Positions 18,974 through 27,278 of a stretch of DNA of 64,000 nt are shown here, piece by piece; the stretch's first letter is position 1, and every line of letters starts with the position of its first letter. The stretch covers positions 1 to 64,000 of the forward strand of contig JBQTIA010000063.1 in the NCBI GenBank assembly GCA_052388455.1. The letters are read 5' to 3'. The translations under genes and the position numbers were made by a program. The notes under the pieces are model-generated. The model was not told the DNA's origin. It saw only the letters and a program-made list of their open reading frames with translations, and made no database searches. This DNA comes from CAZSNH01 sp052388455 (GTDB lineage Bacteria; Pseudomonadota; Alphaproteobacteria; Rhizobiales; Hyphomicrobiaceae).

Positions 18974-18998
18974 GCTTCGGACCCTATCAGTCCGAAGC
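18974..18998. terminator. Hairpin between convergent tspO and aat-like genes
   Basis: GCTTCGGAC (18974-18982) pairs perfectly with GTCCGAAGC (18990-18998) around a 7-base loop. It sits between genes transcribed toward each other and could serve both, although neither side has a strong T-run. It is therefore terminator-like rather than a textbook intrinsic terminator. Confidence 0.55.
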
Positions 18999-19044
18999 AT
19001 GAATCGTCGGTCTCATTACATCTCTACGAGCATCGCGCCGCCGC

Positions 19045-19956
19045 TCAGCTCGTCTTCGATTTTACCATCGCGGCAACCGTCGCCAGATCGTCCTCGGCGC
19101 GCCAGGGTCCGGTCTTGTGATCCGTTTCGGCGTGCTGGCGGAGCAGGGCCTCGTACTCGCTGCGCGGAATTTCGCGGAAGCCCATCGCCGAGGTCGCTTC
19201 CGTCCAGCCCTTGTTGTCGTTGACTAAGAAACCCCACTTGGCGAGATGATGGTTGAGCAGGTGGTAGCCGAGCTTGGAGGCATTCGGCTCGCGGAAGAAC
19301 TGCGATTCTGTCACGAAGACCTTGCCGACCGCGACGCCATACGTGCCGCCGACCAGACGGCCCTGCTCGTCCCACACCTCGACCGAGTGCGCGTGACCGG
19401 CGGCGTGGAGCGCCGTATAGAGGCGCATGATCTTCGGAGTGATCCACGTCAGGCTGAGCCGGCGGTTCTGGCGCGGCTCGGCACAGGCCCGGATCACCTC
19501 TTCGAAGGCGGTGTCGAAGGTCACCCGGTAGGGCGATTTCTTCATGATCGAGCGGAACCGCTTCGCGATGTGGTGCTCGTCGAAGAACAGCACCATGCGC
19601 TCCTCGCGCGTCCACCACTTGAGCGGTCCGCAGTGGCACCAGGGGAAAAATCCGAGTCGGGCGGCGGCAAGGACGCTCGCCGGTGAAAGGTTGCGGCAGA
19701 GGCCGGCGAAGGTGTCGGGGCGAGACCACGTTCTCGACTGGGACGGTTGGCGCGTGCCGCCGCGCATCAGATCGGCAGCGCAGTGGTAAACGAGGTGGGG
19801 CAGGTCGACGATCCGCTTGGGACGGCAGGCGTAGGCGACGCCTAGGACGTTGCGCATCGCCGCTTCGGACCATGTTTCCCGGAATGTCCCGGAACGCGAC
19901 GCCGGGGTCTGGCCGGTGGCGGCGGGCTGTGCCAGTTCGGCCGTTGCGCTGATCAT
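19045..19956 (-). CDS. Leucyl/phenylalanyl-tRNA--protein transferase-like (Aat family, long variant)
   Basis: 303 residues from an ATG preceded by GGAGAC 8 bases upstream; longer in-frame starts lack this site. The Aat core is recognisable: LGFFPWCHCGPLKWW, RSIMKKSPYRVTFDTAFEEVI and a GNAT-fold C-terminal half with HSVEVWDEQGRLVGGTYGV. Aat transfers Leu or Phe to proteins with N-terminal Lys/Arg, marking them for ClpS/ClpAP. This protein is 60-100 residues longer than E. coli Aat and its FPW motif is followed by CHCGP instead of the usual pattern, so substrate choice may differ. Divergent from guaA. Confidence 0.75.
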   Translation of the reverse strand: MISATAELAQPAATGQTPASRSGTFRETWSEAAMRNVLGVAYACRPKRIVDLPHLVYHCAADLMRGGTRQPSQSRTWSRPDTFAGLCRNLSPASVLAAARLGFFPWCHCGPLKWWTREERMVLFFDEHHIAKRFRSIMKKSPYRVTFDTAFEEVIRACAEPRQNRRLSLTWITPKIMRLYTALHAAGHAHSVEVWDEQGRLVGGTYGVAVGKVFVTESQFFREPNASKLGYHLLNHHLAKWGFLVNDNKGWTEATSAMGFREIPRSEYEALLRQHAETDHKTGPWRAEDDLATVAAMVKSKTS

Positions 19957-20102
19957 GGGTTTCGTCTCCGGATGTCGTCGGGCGCTGCCGCCGTTTGAGG
20001 CGCAATGCCGCATCGCGTTGTGGCTCCAAGCATAAACAAGAACTGTGCCAAAGACGCCGGGGCCGATTGCGGTTCTACACGCCAGACCTTAAGGGGTTGG
20101 AC

Positions 20103-21674
20103 ATGACCGCCACCGTTCTGATCGTCGACTTCGGCAGCCAGGTAACCCAGCTCATCGCGCGCCGCGTGCGCGAGGCTGGCGTGTACTGCGAGATCCATCC
20201 GTTTCAGAGCGCCGAGGCGGCCTTTGCGCGCCTCGCTCCGAGCGCCGTCATTCTTTCCGGCGGGCCCGCCTCGGTGACGGAGGCGGGCAGTCCGCGTGCG
20301 CCCTCTGGCGTTTTCGCATCCGGCGTCCCGGTACTCGGCATCTGCTACGGGCAGCAGACGATGGCCGAGCAGCTCGGCGGCAAGGTCGAGAGCGGGCACC
20401 ATCGAGAGTTCGGCCGGGCCATGGTGAAGATCGAGCGGGACAGCCCGCTGTTCGACGGCGTGTGGGGCCGCGGAGAGCGACATCAGGTCTGGATGAGCCA
20501 CGGGGACCGCGTGACGCGGCTGCCGGATGGTTTCTCGGTCATCGCGACCAGCGACAACGCGCCCTTCGCCGCTGTAGCCGACGAGGCGCGCCGTTTCTAC
20601 GCCGTGCAGTTTCATCCCGAAGTCGTGCACACGCCCGACGGCGCGCGGCTGATCTCGAATTTCGTCCACCGCATCGCCGGCCTCTCCTCCGACTGGACGA
20701 TGGCGGCCTACCGGCGCGAGATGATCGCAAAGATCCGATCGCAGGTCGGCAAAGGTCGGGTGATCTGCGGGCTGAGCGGCGGCGTCGACAGCACAGTGGC
20801 GGCCGTGCTCATCCACGAGGCGATCGGCGACCAGCTGACCTGCGTCTTCGTCGATCACGGCCTGATGCGGCTGAACGAGGCGAGCCAGGTCGTCGAGCTC
20901 TTCAGCGGGCACTACAACATTCCGCTGGTGCACGTCGATGCGTCACGCGAATTCCTCGGGGAACTGGCAGGAGTCAGCGACCCGGAGGCCAAGCGCAAGA
21001 CGATCGGGCGGCTGTTCATCGACGTCTTCGAGGCGGAGGCGAGGAAGATCGGTCGTGCCGACGGCACGCGGCATCAACCCGCCGAATTCCTGGCCCAGGG
21101 CACGCTCTATCCGGATGTAATCGAAAGCGTGTCGTTTACGGGCGGTCCTTCGGTGACGATCAAGTCGCATCATAACGTCGGCGGCCTGCCTGAGCGCATG
21201 AATATGCGTCTCGTCGAGCCGCTGCGCGAGCTTTTCAAGGACGAGGTGCGGGCGCTCGGCCGCGAGCTGGGGCTGCCAGAAGCGTTCGTCGGCCGGCATC
21301 CTTTTCCGGGTCCGGGCCTCGCCATCCGCATTCCCGGCGAGATCACGCCGGAGAAGCTCGACATCCTGCGGCAGGCGGACGCCGTCTACCTCGACGAGAT
21401 CCGCAAGGCCGGGCTCTACGATGCGATCTGGCAGGCGTTCGCGGTGCTGCTGCCGGTGCGCACCGTCGGCGTGATGGGCGATGGGCGCACCTACGACCAT
21501 GTGCTCGGGCTGCGCGCGGTGACCTCTGTCGACGGCATGACCGCCGACTTCTATTCCTTCGACATGGGCTTCCTCGGCCGTGTCGCGACGCGTATCATCA
21601 ACGAGGTTCGCGGCATCAATCGGGTGGTTTACGACGTGACCAGCAAGCCGCCCGGCACCATTGAGTGGGAGTGA
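20103..21674 (+). CDS. guaA: GMP synthase (glutamine-hydrolysing)
   Basis: 523 residues. It converts XMP to GMP using glutamine and ATP. The class I glutaminase has its nucleophile in GICYGQQ (Cys81) and its His171/Glu173 partner in FHPEV. The synthetase has the pyrophosphatase P-loop SGGVDST (225-231) and the dimerisation domain ends in the conserved KPPGTIEWE. The in-frame extension upstream to 19995 would run into the divergent promoter region, and the ATG at 20103 gives the usual N terminus. Confidence 0.97.
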   Translation: MTATVLIVDFGSQVTQLIARRVREAGVYCEIHPFQSAEAAFARLAPSAVILSGGPASVTEAGSPRAPSGVFASGVPVLGICYGQQTMAEQLGGKVESGHHREFGRAMVKIERDSPLFDGVWGRGERHQVWMSHGDRVTRLPDGFSVIATSDNAPFAAVADEARRFYAVQFHPEVVHTPDGARLISNFVHRIAGLSSDWTMAAYRREMIAKIRSQVGKGRVICGLSGGVDSTVAAVLIHEAIGDQLTCVFVDHGLMRLNEASQVVELFSGHYNIPLVHVDASREFLGELAGVSDPEAKRKTIGRLFIDVFEAEARKIGRADGTRHQPAEFLAQGTLYPDVIESVSFTGGPSVTIKSHHNVGGLPERMNMRLVEPLRELFKDEVRALGRELGLPEAFVGRHPFPGPGLAIRIPGEITPEKLDILRQADAVYLDEIRKAGLYDAIWQAFAVLLPVRTVGVMGDGRTYDHVLGLRAVTSVDGMTADFYSFDMGFLGRVATRIINEVRGINRVVYDVTSKPPGTIEWE

Positions 21675-21716
21675 CGCACCGCGAGGTTCGATCCGGCCGG
21701 GAGAGGCTTGGCGAAA

Positions 21717-22262
21717 TCACCTCGACTTCGGAACCGGCGTCGTCTTGGCGGACCAGTCGGGGTCGGCGCCCTTGGCCTTGCTCTTCTCGCAATGATCGAA
21801 CGGCGCCGTCACCCGGGACCACACCTCGGACTGTCCGAAGAGCGGAATGAAGATGTAGCCGGTGATCTTCACCTCGTTGGCGTTCAGCACCTCGGCATAG
21901 CCGCTGTAGCTCGACCCGAGGTCGGAGACGTAGACCGTGCCGTCTCCCCAGGTGCCGTCGGACTGCGGCTTGAAGCCCGTGACGACGCGAAGGCCGCAGA
22001 CCGGCCGGTTGCGGAGGGTCTCATCGGGATTGCGGTAATCGGTGAGCGGCAGGCCGTCGGGCCCGTTCGGCTTCTTCAGCCAGGCGACCTTGGCGCACAT
22101 CGCGTCGTCGCAGCGGTTGACCTCCAGAATGACCTCGCCGTGCGAATCCATCCAGAAGCCTTCGAGGTTGGCAGGCCGCTGGCCGACCGATGGCGATCCG
22201 CCGACGCCGAGCGCGGCGAGGCCGAAGAGGGTGATGGCCAGTCGTCTGGTGGGTCTCTTCAT
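21717..22262 (-). CDS. DUF2147 secreted protein
   Basis: 181 residues with an N-terminal signal peptide (KRPTRRLAITLFGLAALGVG). The DUF2147 domain follows, showing LEGFWMDSHGEVILEV, CDDAMCAKVAWL and the paired cysteines of CGLRVVTGF. DUF2147 proteins are small periplasmic beta-rich proteins of unknown function. The gene is convergent with guaA, 42 bases apart. Confidence 0.85.
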   Translation of the reverse strand: MKRPTRRLAITLFGLAALGVGGSPSVGQRPANLEGFWMDSHGEVILEVNRCDDAMCAKVAWLKKPNGPDGLPLTDYRNPDETLRNRPVCGLRVVTGFKPQSDGTWGDGTVYVSDLGSSYSGYAEVLNANEVKITGYIFIPLFGQSEVWSRVTAPFDHCEKSKAKGADPDWSAKTTPVPKSR

Positions 22263-22322
22263 CGTGCATCCGCTCGAAAATTCTTGTGCCCTGGCAAGTA
22301 GGACGTATTCGGCCGAGACACA

Positions 22323-22880
22323 CTACGGTCTCGGCGCCGTCTTGTAATCGATCGGCAGGCCGAGATCGACGGCGAACAGCTTCTTCCACCGGGGCAGCGC
22401 TTTTTCAAGCCGGACCGCCGCTTCCTCCCAATCCTCGTCGGCGGATTTGGGGTAATCGGGCCACGCGAGCACGGCTTCGCAGGAAAAGCAGATGTCGGCG
22501 GCGGCGACGGGTCGATCGGCGGAATCGAAGTAGACGACGGCATGGCGCGGGAAGGTACACTTGGTCATCTCAACCGAGCCACGGGTGGCGGCAACGAGGT
22601 TGGCGGCCTGTTTCGCCTGCTCGTCGGAGATCATCTGCTCGGAGCGGATATGCGGGCTCCATTTCCCCGCGCTGTCGACGACGCGCAGTGGTGCCGGGCG
22701 GTCCTCGAAGAAGTTGAAGGTATATGCCTTGGCGTAGGACCACGGATGAAACGGGAAGGTTTTTGCGGCCGGAACCTTGCGGACGGAGCGGGTGTCGGTC
22801 GACGGGGAGGGTTCGGCGGCGAAGGCCAAGCCTGCCGAGGCCAGCCAGACGAGGGTCGCGAGCAGGGCCGAGGAGTGCAT
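22323..22880 (-). CDS. Secreted protein of unknown function with a CFSC motif
   Basis: 185 residues. The chosen ATG has GGAGG just upstream and opens a clear signal peptide (HSSALLATLVWLASAGLAFA). The mature part has a conserved-looking core: a Cys followed by PRHAVVYFDSADRPVAAADICFSC. The CxxC at its end suggests metal binding or a disulphide. I do not recognise the family. It is followed at 60 bases by the DUF2147 gene on the same strand, so both may be periplasmic proteins of one transcript. Confidence 0.75.
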   Translation of the reverse strand: MHSSALLATLVWLASAGLAFAAEPSPSTDTRSVRKVPAAKTFPFHPWSYAKAYTFNFFEDRPAPLRVVDSAGKWSPHIRSEQMISDEQAKQAANLVAATRGSVEMTKCTFPRHAVVYFDSADRPVAAADICFSCEAVLAWPDYPKSADEDWEEAAVRLEKALPRWKKLFAVDLGLPIDYKTAPRP

Positions 22881-22958
22881 CGTGAGACCTCCAGGTGATA
22901 GGATGATAGCGCGCCGAAGCCTTAAAATGTACGCCAGCCAGAGAATTGCATCCGTGTC

Positions 22959-23369
22959 GTGGCGGAAACGAGAAGCGGCTTTACAGTGACGATCCCCCAT
23001 TTTCCAGAGCGCGCGCCGATCGAAGCCTACGGCAACGGCGGATTCCGGTTCGCGGGGATGAGCCACCGCGGCTCCATCCTCTGCCTGCCGTCGGGCATCT
23101 GGGGCTGGGCGGCGCGCATCCCCGCCGACGTGACGCCGATGGCACTCGATCGCGTTCTCGTCCCCGTGCTGAGCGAGCGGCCGGCGATCGCGTTCCTGCT
23201 CATCGGGTTCGGGCGGGACATTGCAGCGCCGTCGTCCGAGCTTCGCGCCGCGTTCACGGCGGCGGGGATCGGTCTCGAACCGATGAGCACCGGGGCCGCG
23301 GCTCGAACTTATAACGTGCTGCTCGCCGAGGGCCGGGCGGTGGCAGCCGCCCTGCTGGCTGTCGATTGA
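22959..23369 (+). CDS. Mth938-like protein (NDUFAF3 homologue)
   Basis: 136 residues, GTG start. The Mth938/DUF498 fold is indicated by IEAYGNGGFRFAGMSHRGSILCLP, LLIGFGRD and GIGLEPMSTGAAARTYNVLL. The mitochondrial member, NDUFAF3, is an assembly factor of respiratory complex I. The next gene overlaps or abuts its stop and encodes an NDUFAF6-like protein, so both probably serve the same process. A role in NADH dehydrogenase assembly is inference from the eukaryotic homologues. Confidence 0.88.
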   Translation: MAETRSGFTVTIPHFPERAPIEAYGNGGFRFAGMSHRGSILCLPSGIWGWAARIPADVTPMALDRVLVPVLSERPAIAFLLIGFGRDIAAPSSELRAAFTAAGIGLEPMSTGAAARTYNVLLAEGRAVAAALLAVD

Positions 23370-23377
23370 GGGTGCCC

Positions 23378-24268
23378 ATGAACCCGACGGGCGGTGACGA
23401 GGCGGTCCACGAGGCGGATTGGGATAGGGCCGTCGCCGAGGCCGCGCGCAGCCATGCGCCGGACCATTATCTTGCCGCCCTGCTGGCGCCGCGGGCTGCG
23501 CGACGCGATCTGGTGACGCTCGCCGCCTACGTCGGTGAAATTTCTCGCGTGCTGCTGACCGTGCACGATGCGCGACTGGCGGAAATCCGCTTGCAGTGGT
23601 GGCGGGAGGCGCTCGAAGCCGGGGGCGGACCGGCCGCTACCGCGACCGAGGGTCGGAGCGGGCATCCGGTCGCCGATGCGCTGGCGGCGCTGATTCTGCG
23701 GGCCGACCTGCCGCTCGACGATGTTCTGGCACCCATCGATGCGGGTGATCATCTTCTGGTGGTGGGGTTGCTCGACGAGGAGAAGGAACTCGCGGCCTTC
23801 ATCGAGGCGACCGCGGTGGTTCCCTTCCGGCTGGCCTCGCGGCTGCTCGGAGCAACCGGCGGCGGCGAGGAGGAGCGGCTGCTGACGGCGGCGGGACGCG
23901 CCTATGGCCTGACGCGACTGGCCGTCGATCTGCCGCGCCATCTGGCGCTCGCACGCCGGCCGGTTCCGCTGTCACGCATGGGCAATCGCGAACCGGGCGG
24001 CCTGTCGCGCGCGGAGCTTTCAGCGGCAATTGCCCAGGCAACAGGCAATCTGATGGACGATGCCCGCGCGCATGTCGCCGTCGCACGAAACGATTATAGA
24101 ACCGCTTCGGCGCCGGTTCGTGCGGCAGCGCTGCCAGCGGCCCTGGTCGAGCCATATTTCAAGGCTTTGCACGCAAGGACGCCGGACGCGTTCGGTCCGG
24201 TGGCCGATGTATCACCACTCTCACGCGCTTGGCACCTGTGGCGGGCGTGCCGACTCCGACGGTTTTAG
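23378..24268 (+). CDS. Squalene/phytoene synthase-family protein (NDUFAF6-like)
   Basis: 296 residues from the ATG 8 bases after the previous stop. The isoprenoid synthase fold is seen in DLVTLAAYVGEISRV, IRLQWWREALEA and GRAYGLTRLAVDLPRHL. The Asp-rich DxxxD substrate motifs of true squalene/phytoene synthases are not clear: the first position is replaced around HDARLAEIRLQWW, and no DDxxD occurs in the second. That fits the catalytically inactive NDUFAF6 group, which assists complex I assembly. No carotenoid or hopanoid genes are nearby. Confidence 0.82.
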   Translation: MNPTGGDEAVHEADWDRAVAEAARSHAPDHYLAALLAPRAARRDLVTLAAYVGEISRVLLTVHDARLAEIRLQWWREALEAGGGPAATATEGRSGHPVADALAALILRADLPLDDVLAPIDAGDHLLVVGLLDEEKELAAFIEATAVVPFRLASRLLGATGGGEEERLLTAAGRAYGLTRLAVDLPRHLALARRPVPLSRMGNREPGGLSRAELSAAIAQATGNLMDDARAHVAVARNDYRTASAPVRAAALPAALVEPYFKALHARTPDAFGPVADVSPLSRAWHLWRACRLRRF

Positions 24269-24325
24269 CGAGTCGGCAACCTTGTGCGCCGTGCTGGGAC
24301 GGAGCTGAACGGGGACTTTCGATCG

Positions 24326-26530
24326 ATGCGACGTCGAACTGGCGGATGCGGAGGATGGCTGCTGCTGAGCGGCGGCCTCATGCTGGCCACGGCGGGTGTG
24401 TCCGTGGCTCAAGGCACCGATCCGAAAACCCGCTACGAGGATCTGCTGCGGAGCCTGCCGCCGCAGGGCACCGATCGCGGGGCTGCGCCGGCGAACGACG
24501 CTGCACCTCCATCGTCGCCCGTTTCCGAAGAGAGGCCAGCACCGCCTGTTGCTCCAGATGCGCCGCTTGCTGCTCCTGCTGCGCCTGCCGGCACCAGCGA
24601 GCCAGCGGCGACCCAGTTCCCCGATGCCCTGCCTCCGACCAACCCGTCCGGCGTTTCACTGACGCCAGCCGAGGCCCCCGAGCCCCCACCCGAACCGCTA
24701 TCCGAGCGGGCCTCGATCTCCTGGCGCGTCGAAAATCCGTTCCGCTTTTTCAACGACCCCGCCGACAGCGAGGTGCATCGGGCGACCTATCTCGCACTCT
24801 CGGCCGATGAGAAAGTGAGTCCCATCCTCTCCGCCGAGCGCGCCCTGGAACGGCGCCACGTCGACGGCTGGGCCGCCACCATGTACCGGAAGACCTGCTG
24901 GAACTTCGGCAAGAACCGTTTCGAATGTTCCGACGATCCCGATTACATCAACCCGAAAAGCCACCGGATCGTCGCCGAGCTGAAGGGCATCTCCGATGAT
25001 CAGGTCGAATGCTCCTGGCTGACGGCCCCCAAGAAGGGCGCCAGCGGTCGCGGACAAATCGAACGCGGCGACTGCCGCAAGCCGATGACCTTCGACGTTC
25101 CCTATCCGGCCGGTCTGCGATTGACCGTCGAAATCGGCGGACGCGAGGTCGCCGGCGCGGACATCCAGGTGACCGACCTGCTGATCGCAGGCATCGGCGA
25201 CAGCTTCGGCTCCGGTGAAGGCAATCCCGACCTCCCCGTGCGCTTCTCGCGCGAACGGGCTGCCGACTACGGCAAGCTGGAAAAATCGCCCGATCTCGCC
25301 GGCTATCCCGCCCGCGTCGGCTCCTGGGCGCGGATCGGAGACAAGGATTTCATCGACGAGAGCGCGCGCTGGCTCGACACCGCCTGCCATCGCTCGCTTT
25401 ATTCGCACCAGATCCGCGCTGCGCTGCAGTTGGCGGTCGAGGAGCCGCATCGCGCCGTGACGCTGGTCGATGTTGCCTGCTCGGGCGCCGAGGTCACCAC
25501 CGGGTTGTTCCTGCGCTACAAAGGCAACGAGTGGGTTCCGACGCCGCCGGAGCTGTCGCAGATCTCGGCGGTCGCCGAGGCGCAATGCGGGACCAGGACC
25601 GCGCTGCCGCAGGATCTTCCCGAAGCCTATCACATCAACGGCGCCATTCCCGAGCTGCAGGGCGGGCTGGTGCTGCGCAAATGTGATCGCGATCAGGCGC
25701 GGCGCATCGATCTGCTCTTCGCTTCCGTCGGCGGCAACGACATCGGCTTCGCGCGCCTCGTCGCGAACACGGTGCTGGCCGACAAGAGTCTCGTGCGGCG
25801 TCTCGGCGGCTGGTTCGGCCAAATCCACGGCGACGCGCAGTCGACGGCGCTGCTCGACCGGCTCGACGAGCGTTACAAGGCGATGAACCGCGCCGTGCAT
25901 GGCATACTTCACATCCCCTGGGAGGAGAGCGACCGGGTGATCCTGACCGCCTATCCTCCGCTGGCGGTGCTCGGCGACGGAAAGTCCGTCTGTCCCGACG
26001 GCAGCGCGGGAATGGAGGTCTACCGTGATTTCAGCCTCAACCAGCAGCGGGCGCTGGAAAGCTCGGCACTGGCCGACCGGCTGCACGACGTGATGGCGAA
26101 GAGCGCCCGCACGCACGGCTGGACGTTCGCCGACGGACATCGACGCGCCTTCAACGGTCGGGGCATCTGCGCCGGGTTTTCGGACAACGCCTTCTCGATC
26201 GCCGACGACCTCCGGCTGCCGCGCAAGCTCGACGGCCAGTGGCAGCCCTACAACCCGGCCGACTTCAAGGCATATTCCTCACGCGAACGCTGGTTCCGCA
26301 CGCCGAACGACGCCTTCATGACCGGCAACTTCCACGTCTCAGGCTCGGTCTTCCAGAAGGTCTTGAAGCTGCAGAGCCTGTCGTGGTTCCAGGTGCTGCT
26401 CGCCTCGACCTACGGCGGCGCCTTCCATCCGACCGCCGAGGGTCATGCCGCGATTGCCGACGCGGTCGCATCCAAGGCGCGCGGCGTGCTCGCGAGGTAC
26501 GGGCAGGGGCCGCGGATCACGCGGCCCTGA
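24326..26530 (+). CDS. Secreted SGNH/GDSL-type hydrolase with proline-rich linker
   Basis: 734 residues from an ATG that opens a signal peptide ending near SVAQG; a longer GTG start at 24284 is less likely. Residues 50-140 are Pro/Ala-rich. The hydrolase blocks are: GIGDSFGSGEGNP with Ser293 (block I), VGGNDIGFARLV near 468 (block III), and FHPTAEGHAAIADAV with His701 (block V). The region between 140 and 280 (CWNFGKNRFECSDD and so on) is unassigned and may be a separate beta domain. The protein is much larger than typical lipase-like members. Substrate unknown; location periplasmic or outer surface. Ends 14 bases into the convergent downstream gene. Confidence 0.8.
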   Translation: MRRRTGGCGGWLLLSGGLMLATAGVSVAQGTDPKTRYEDLLRSLPPQGTDRGAAPANDAAPPSSPVSEERPAPPVAPDAPLAAPAAPAGTSEPAATQFPDALPPTNPSGVSLTPAEAPEPPPEPLSERASISWRVENPFRFFNDPADSEVHRATYLALSADEKVSPILSAERALERRHVDGWAATMYRKTCWNFGKNRFECSDDPDYINPKSHRIVAELKGISDDQVECSWLTAPKKGASGRGQIERGDCRKPMTFDVPYPAGLRLTVEIGGREVAGADIQVTDLLIAGIGDSFGSGEGNPDLPVRFSRERAADYGKLEKSPDLAGYPARVGSWARIGDKDFIDESARWLDTACHRSLYSHQIRAALQLAVEEPHRAVTLVDVACSGAEVTTGLFLRYKGNEWVPTPPELSQISAVAEAQCGTRTALPQDLPEAYHINGAIPELQGGLVLRKCDRDQARRIDLLFASVGGNDIGFARLVANTVLADKSLVRRLGGWFGQIHGDAQSTALLDRLDERYKAMNRAVHGILHIPWEESDRVILTAYPPLAVLGDGKSVCPDGSAGMEVYRDFSLNQQRALESSALADRLHDVMAKSARTHGWTFADGHRRAFNGRGICAGFSDNAFSIADDLRLPRKLDGQWQPYNPADFKAYSSRERWFRTPNDAFMTGNFHVSGSVFQKVLKLQSLSWFQVLLASTYGGAFHPTAEGHAAIADAVASKARGVLARYGQGPRITRP

Positions 26531-27017
26531 CGCCGGGCGCCTCGGGCAGGGCGCCGGCGACGGCCGCCAGCTCGGCGGCGGTGTCGGTCGCGAAGGCGGC
26601 CAGATCGACGTTTGCCCCGAGATAGACCGTTTCGGTCTGCAATTCGGAGACCGAGGCCAGCAGGTCGAGGAGGCTGTCGAACGCCCGCTTGGCGATGTAT
26701 TCGAACGCGATCATCTCCCACACGCTCTGGCACTGCTGAAGCTGGCCGGCGAGGATCGACTTGACCGAGATTTCCGGGCAGGCGTCGTTGCGCAGCAGGG
26801 CGGAGACGTGCGGGGCGATCCCCGGCGAGGGGATCGGCACCCCGGCCGGCAGTCCGTTGGCATAGTTCGAGCGCTTGAAAAGGTTTTCGGTGCTGAACAG
26901 CTCGGTGAGCGTCACCTGCAGTTTCGGATCGACGATCGCCTGCACCTGGATGCAGGGCCGGTTGCGGCCCTGGATGACCACCATGCCCTTGCGGATCATC
27001 AGACGTGCGGTGGCCAT
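26517..27017 (-). CDS. Conserved-looking protein of unknown function
   Basis: 166 residues from the second of two close ATGs, which has GAAGGG at a usable distance; the first ATG is too close to it. There is no signal peptide or membrane helix. The N-terminal half (ARLMIRKGMVVIQGRNRP, TLTELFSTENLF) looks beta-rich. The C-terminal half is helical and Ala-rich. I do not recognise the family. It is convergent with the SGNH hydrolase gene and divergent from thrS, so it is transcribed alone. Confidence 0.65.
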   Translation of the reverse strand: MATARLMIRKGMVVIQGRNRPCIQVQAIVDPKLQVTLTELFSTENLFKRSNYANGLPAGVPIPSPGIAPHVSALLRNDACPEISVKSILAGQLQQCQSVWEMIAFEYIAKRAFDSLLDLLASVSELQTETVYLGANVDLAAFATDTAAELAAVAGALPEAPGVRAA

Positions 27018-27278
27018 GGTCATCCCTTCAAAGGAGATTAATAGTTGCGGGTGATCCCGATGCACCCTACGCGCGGAGCCTCAACAAACCCTTCCCGCAT
27101 TGCCTAAAATTCGCGATGAGCGGGCATCATCGCTCGGTCTGACCCGTGCAATCTGGAAATTCGGTCGCCAGCTCGAAACCCTGCCGACAACCCCTTGACG
27201 ATGCCGTCGGGCCTGTCGCATGACCTCCCCGGACTTACGCCGCCTCGGTTTGCGGCGAGTGAGCGACAGGAGAGCGAC

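Noticed and set aside
23378..24268. Active squalene or phytoene synthase
   Set aside because: The Asp-rich substrate motifs are not clear and no isoprenoid genes are near; neighbour and motifs fit the NDUFAF6 group.
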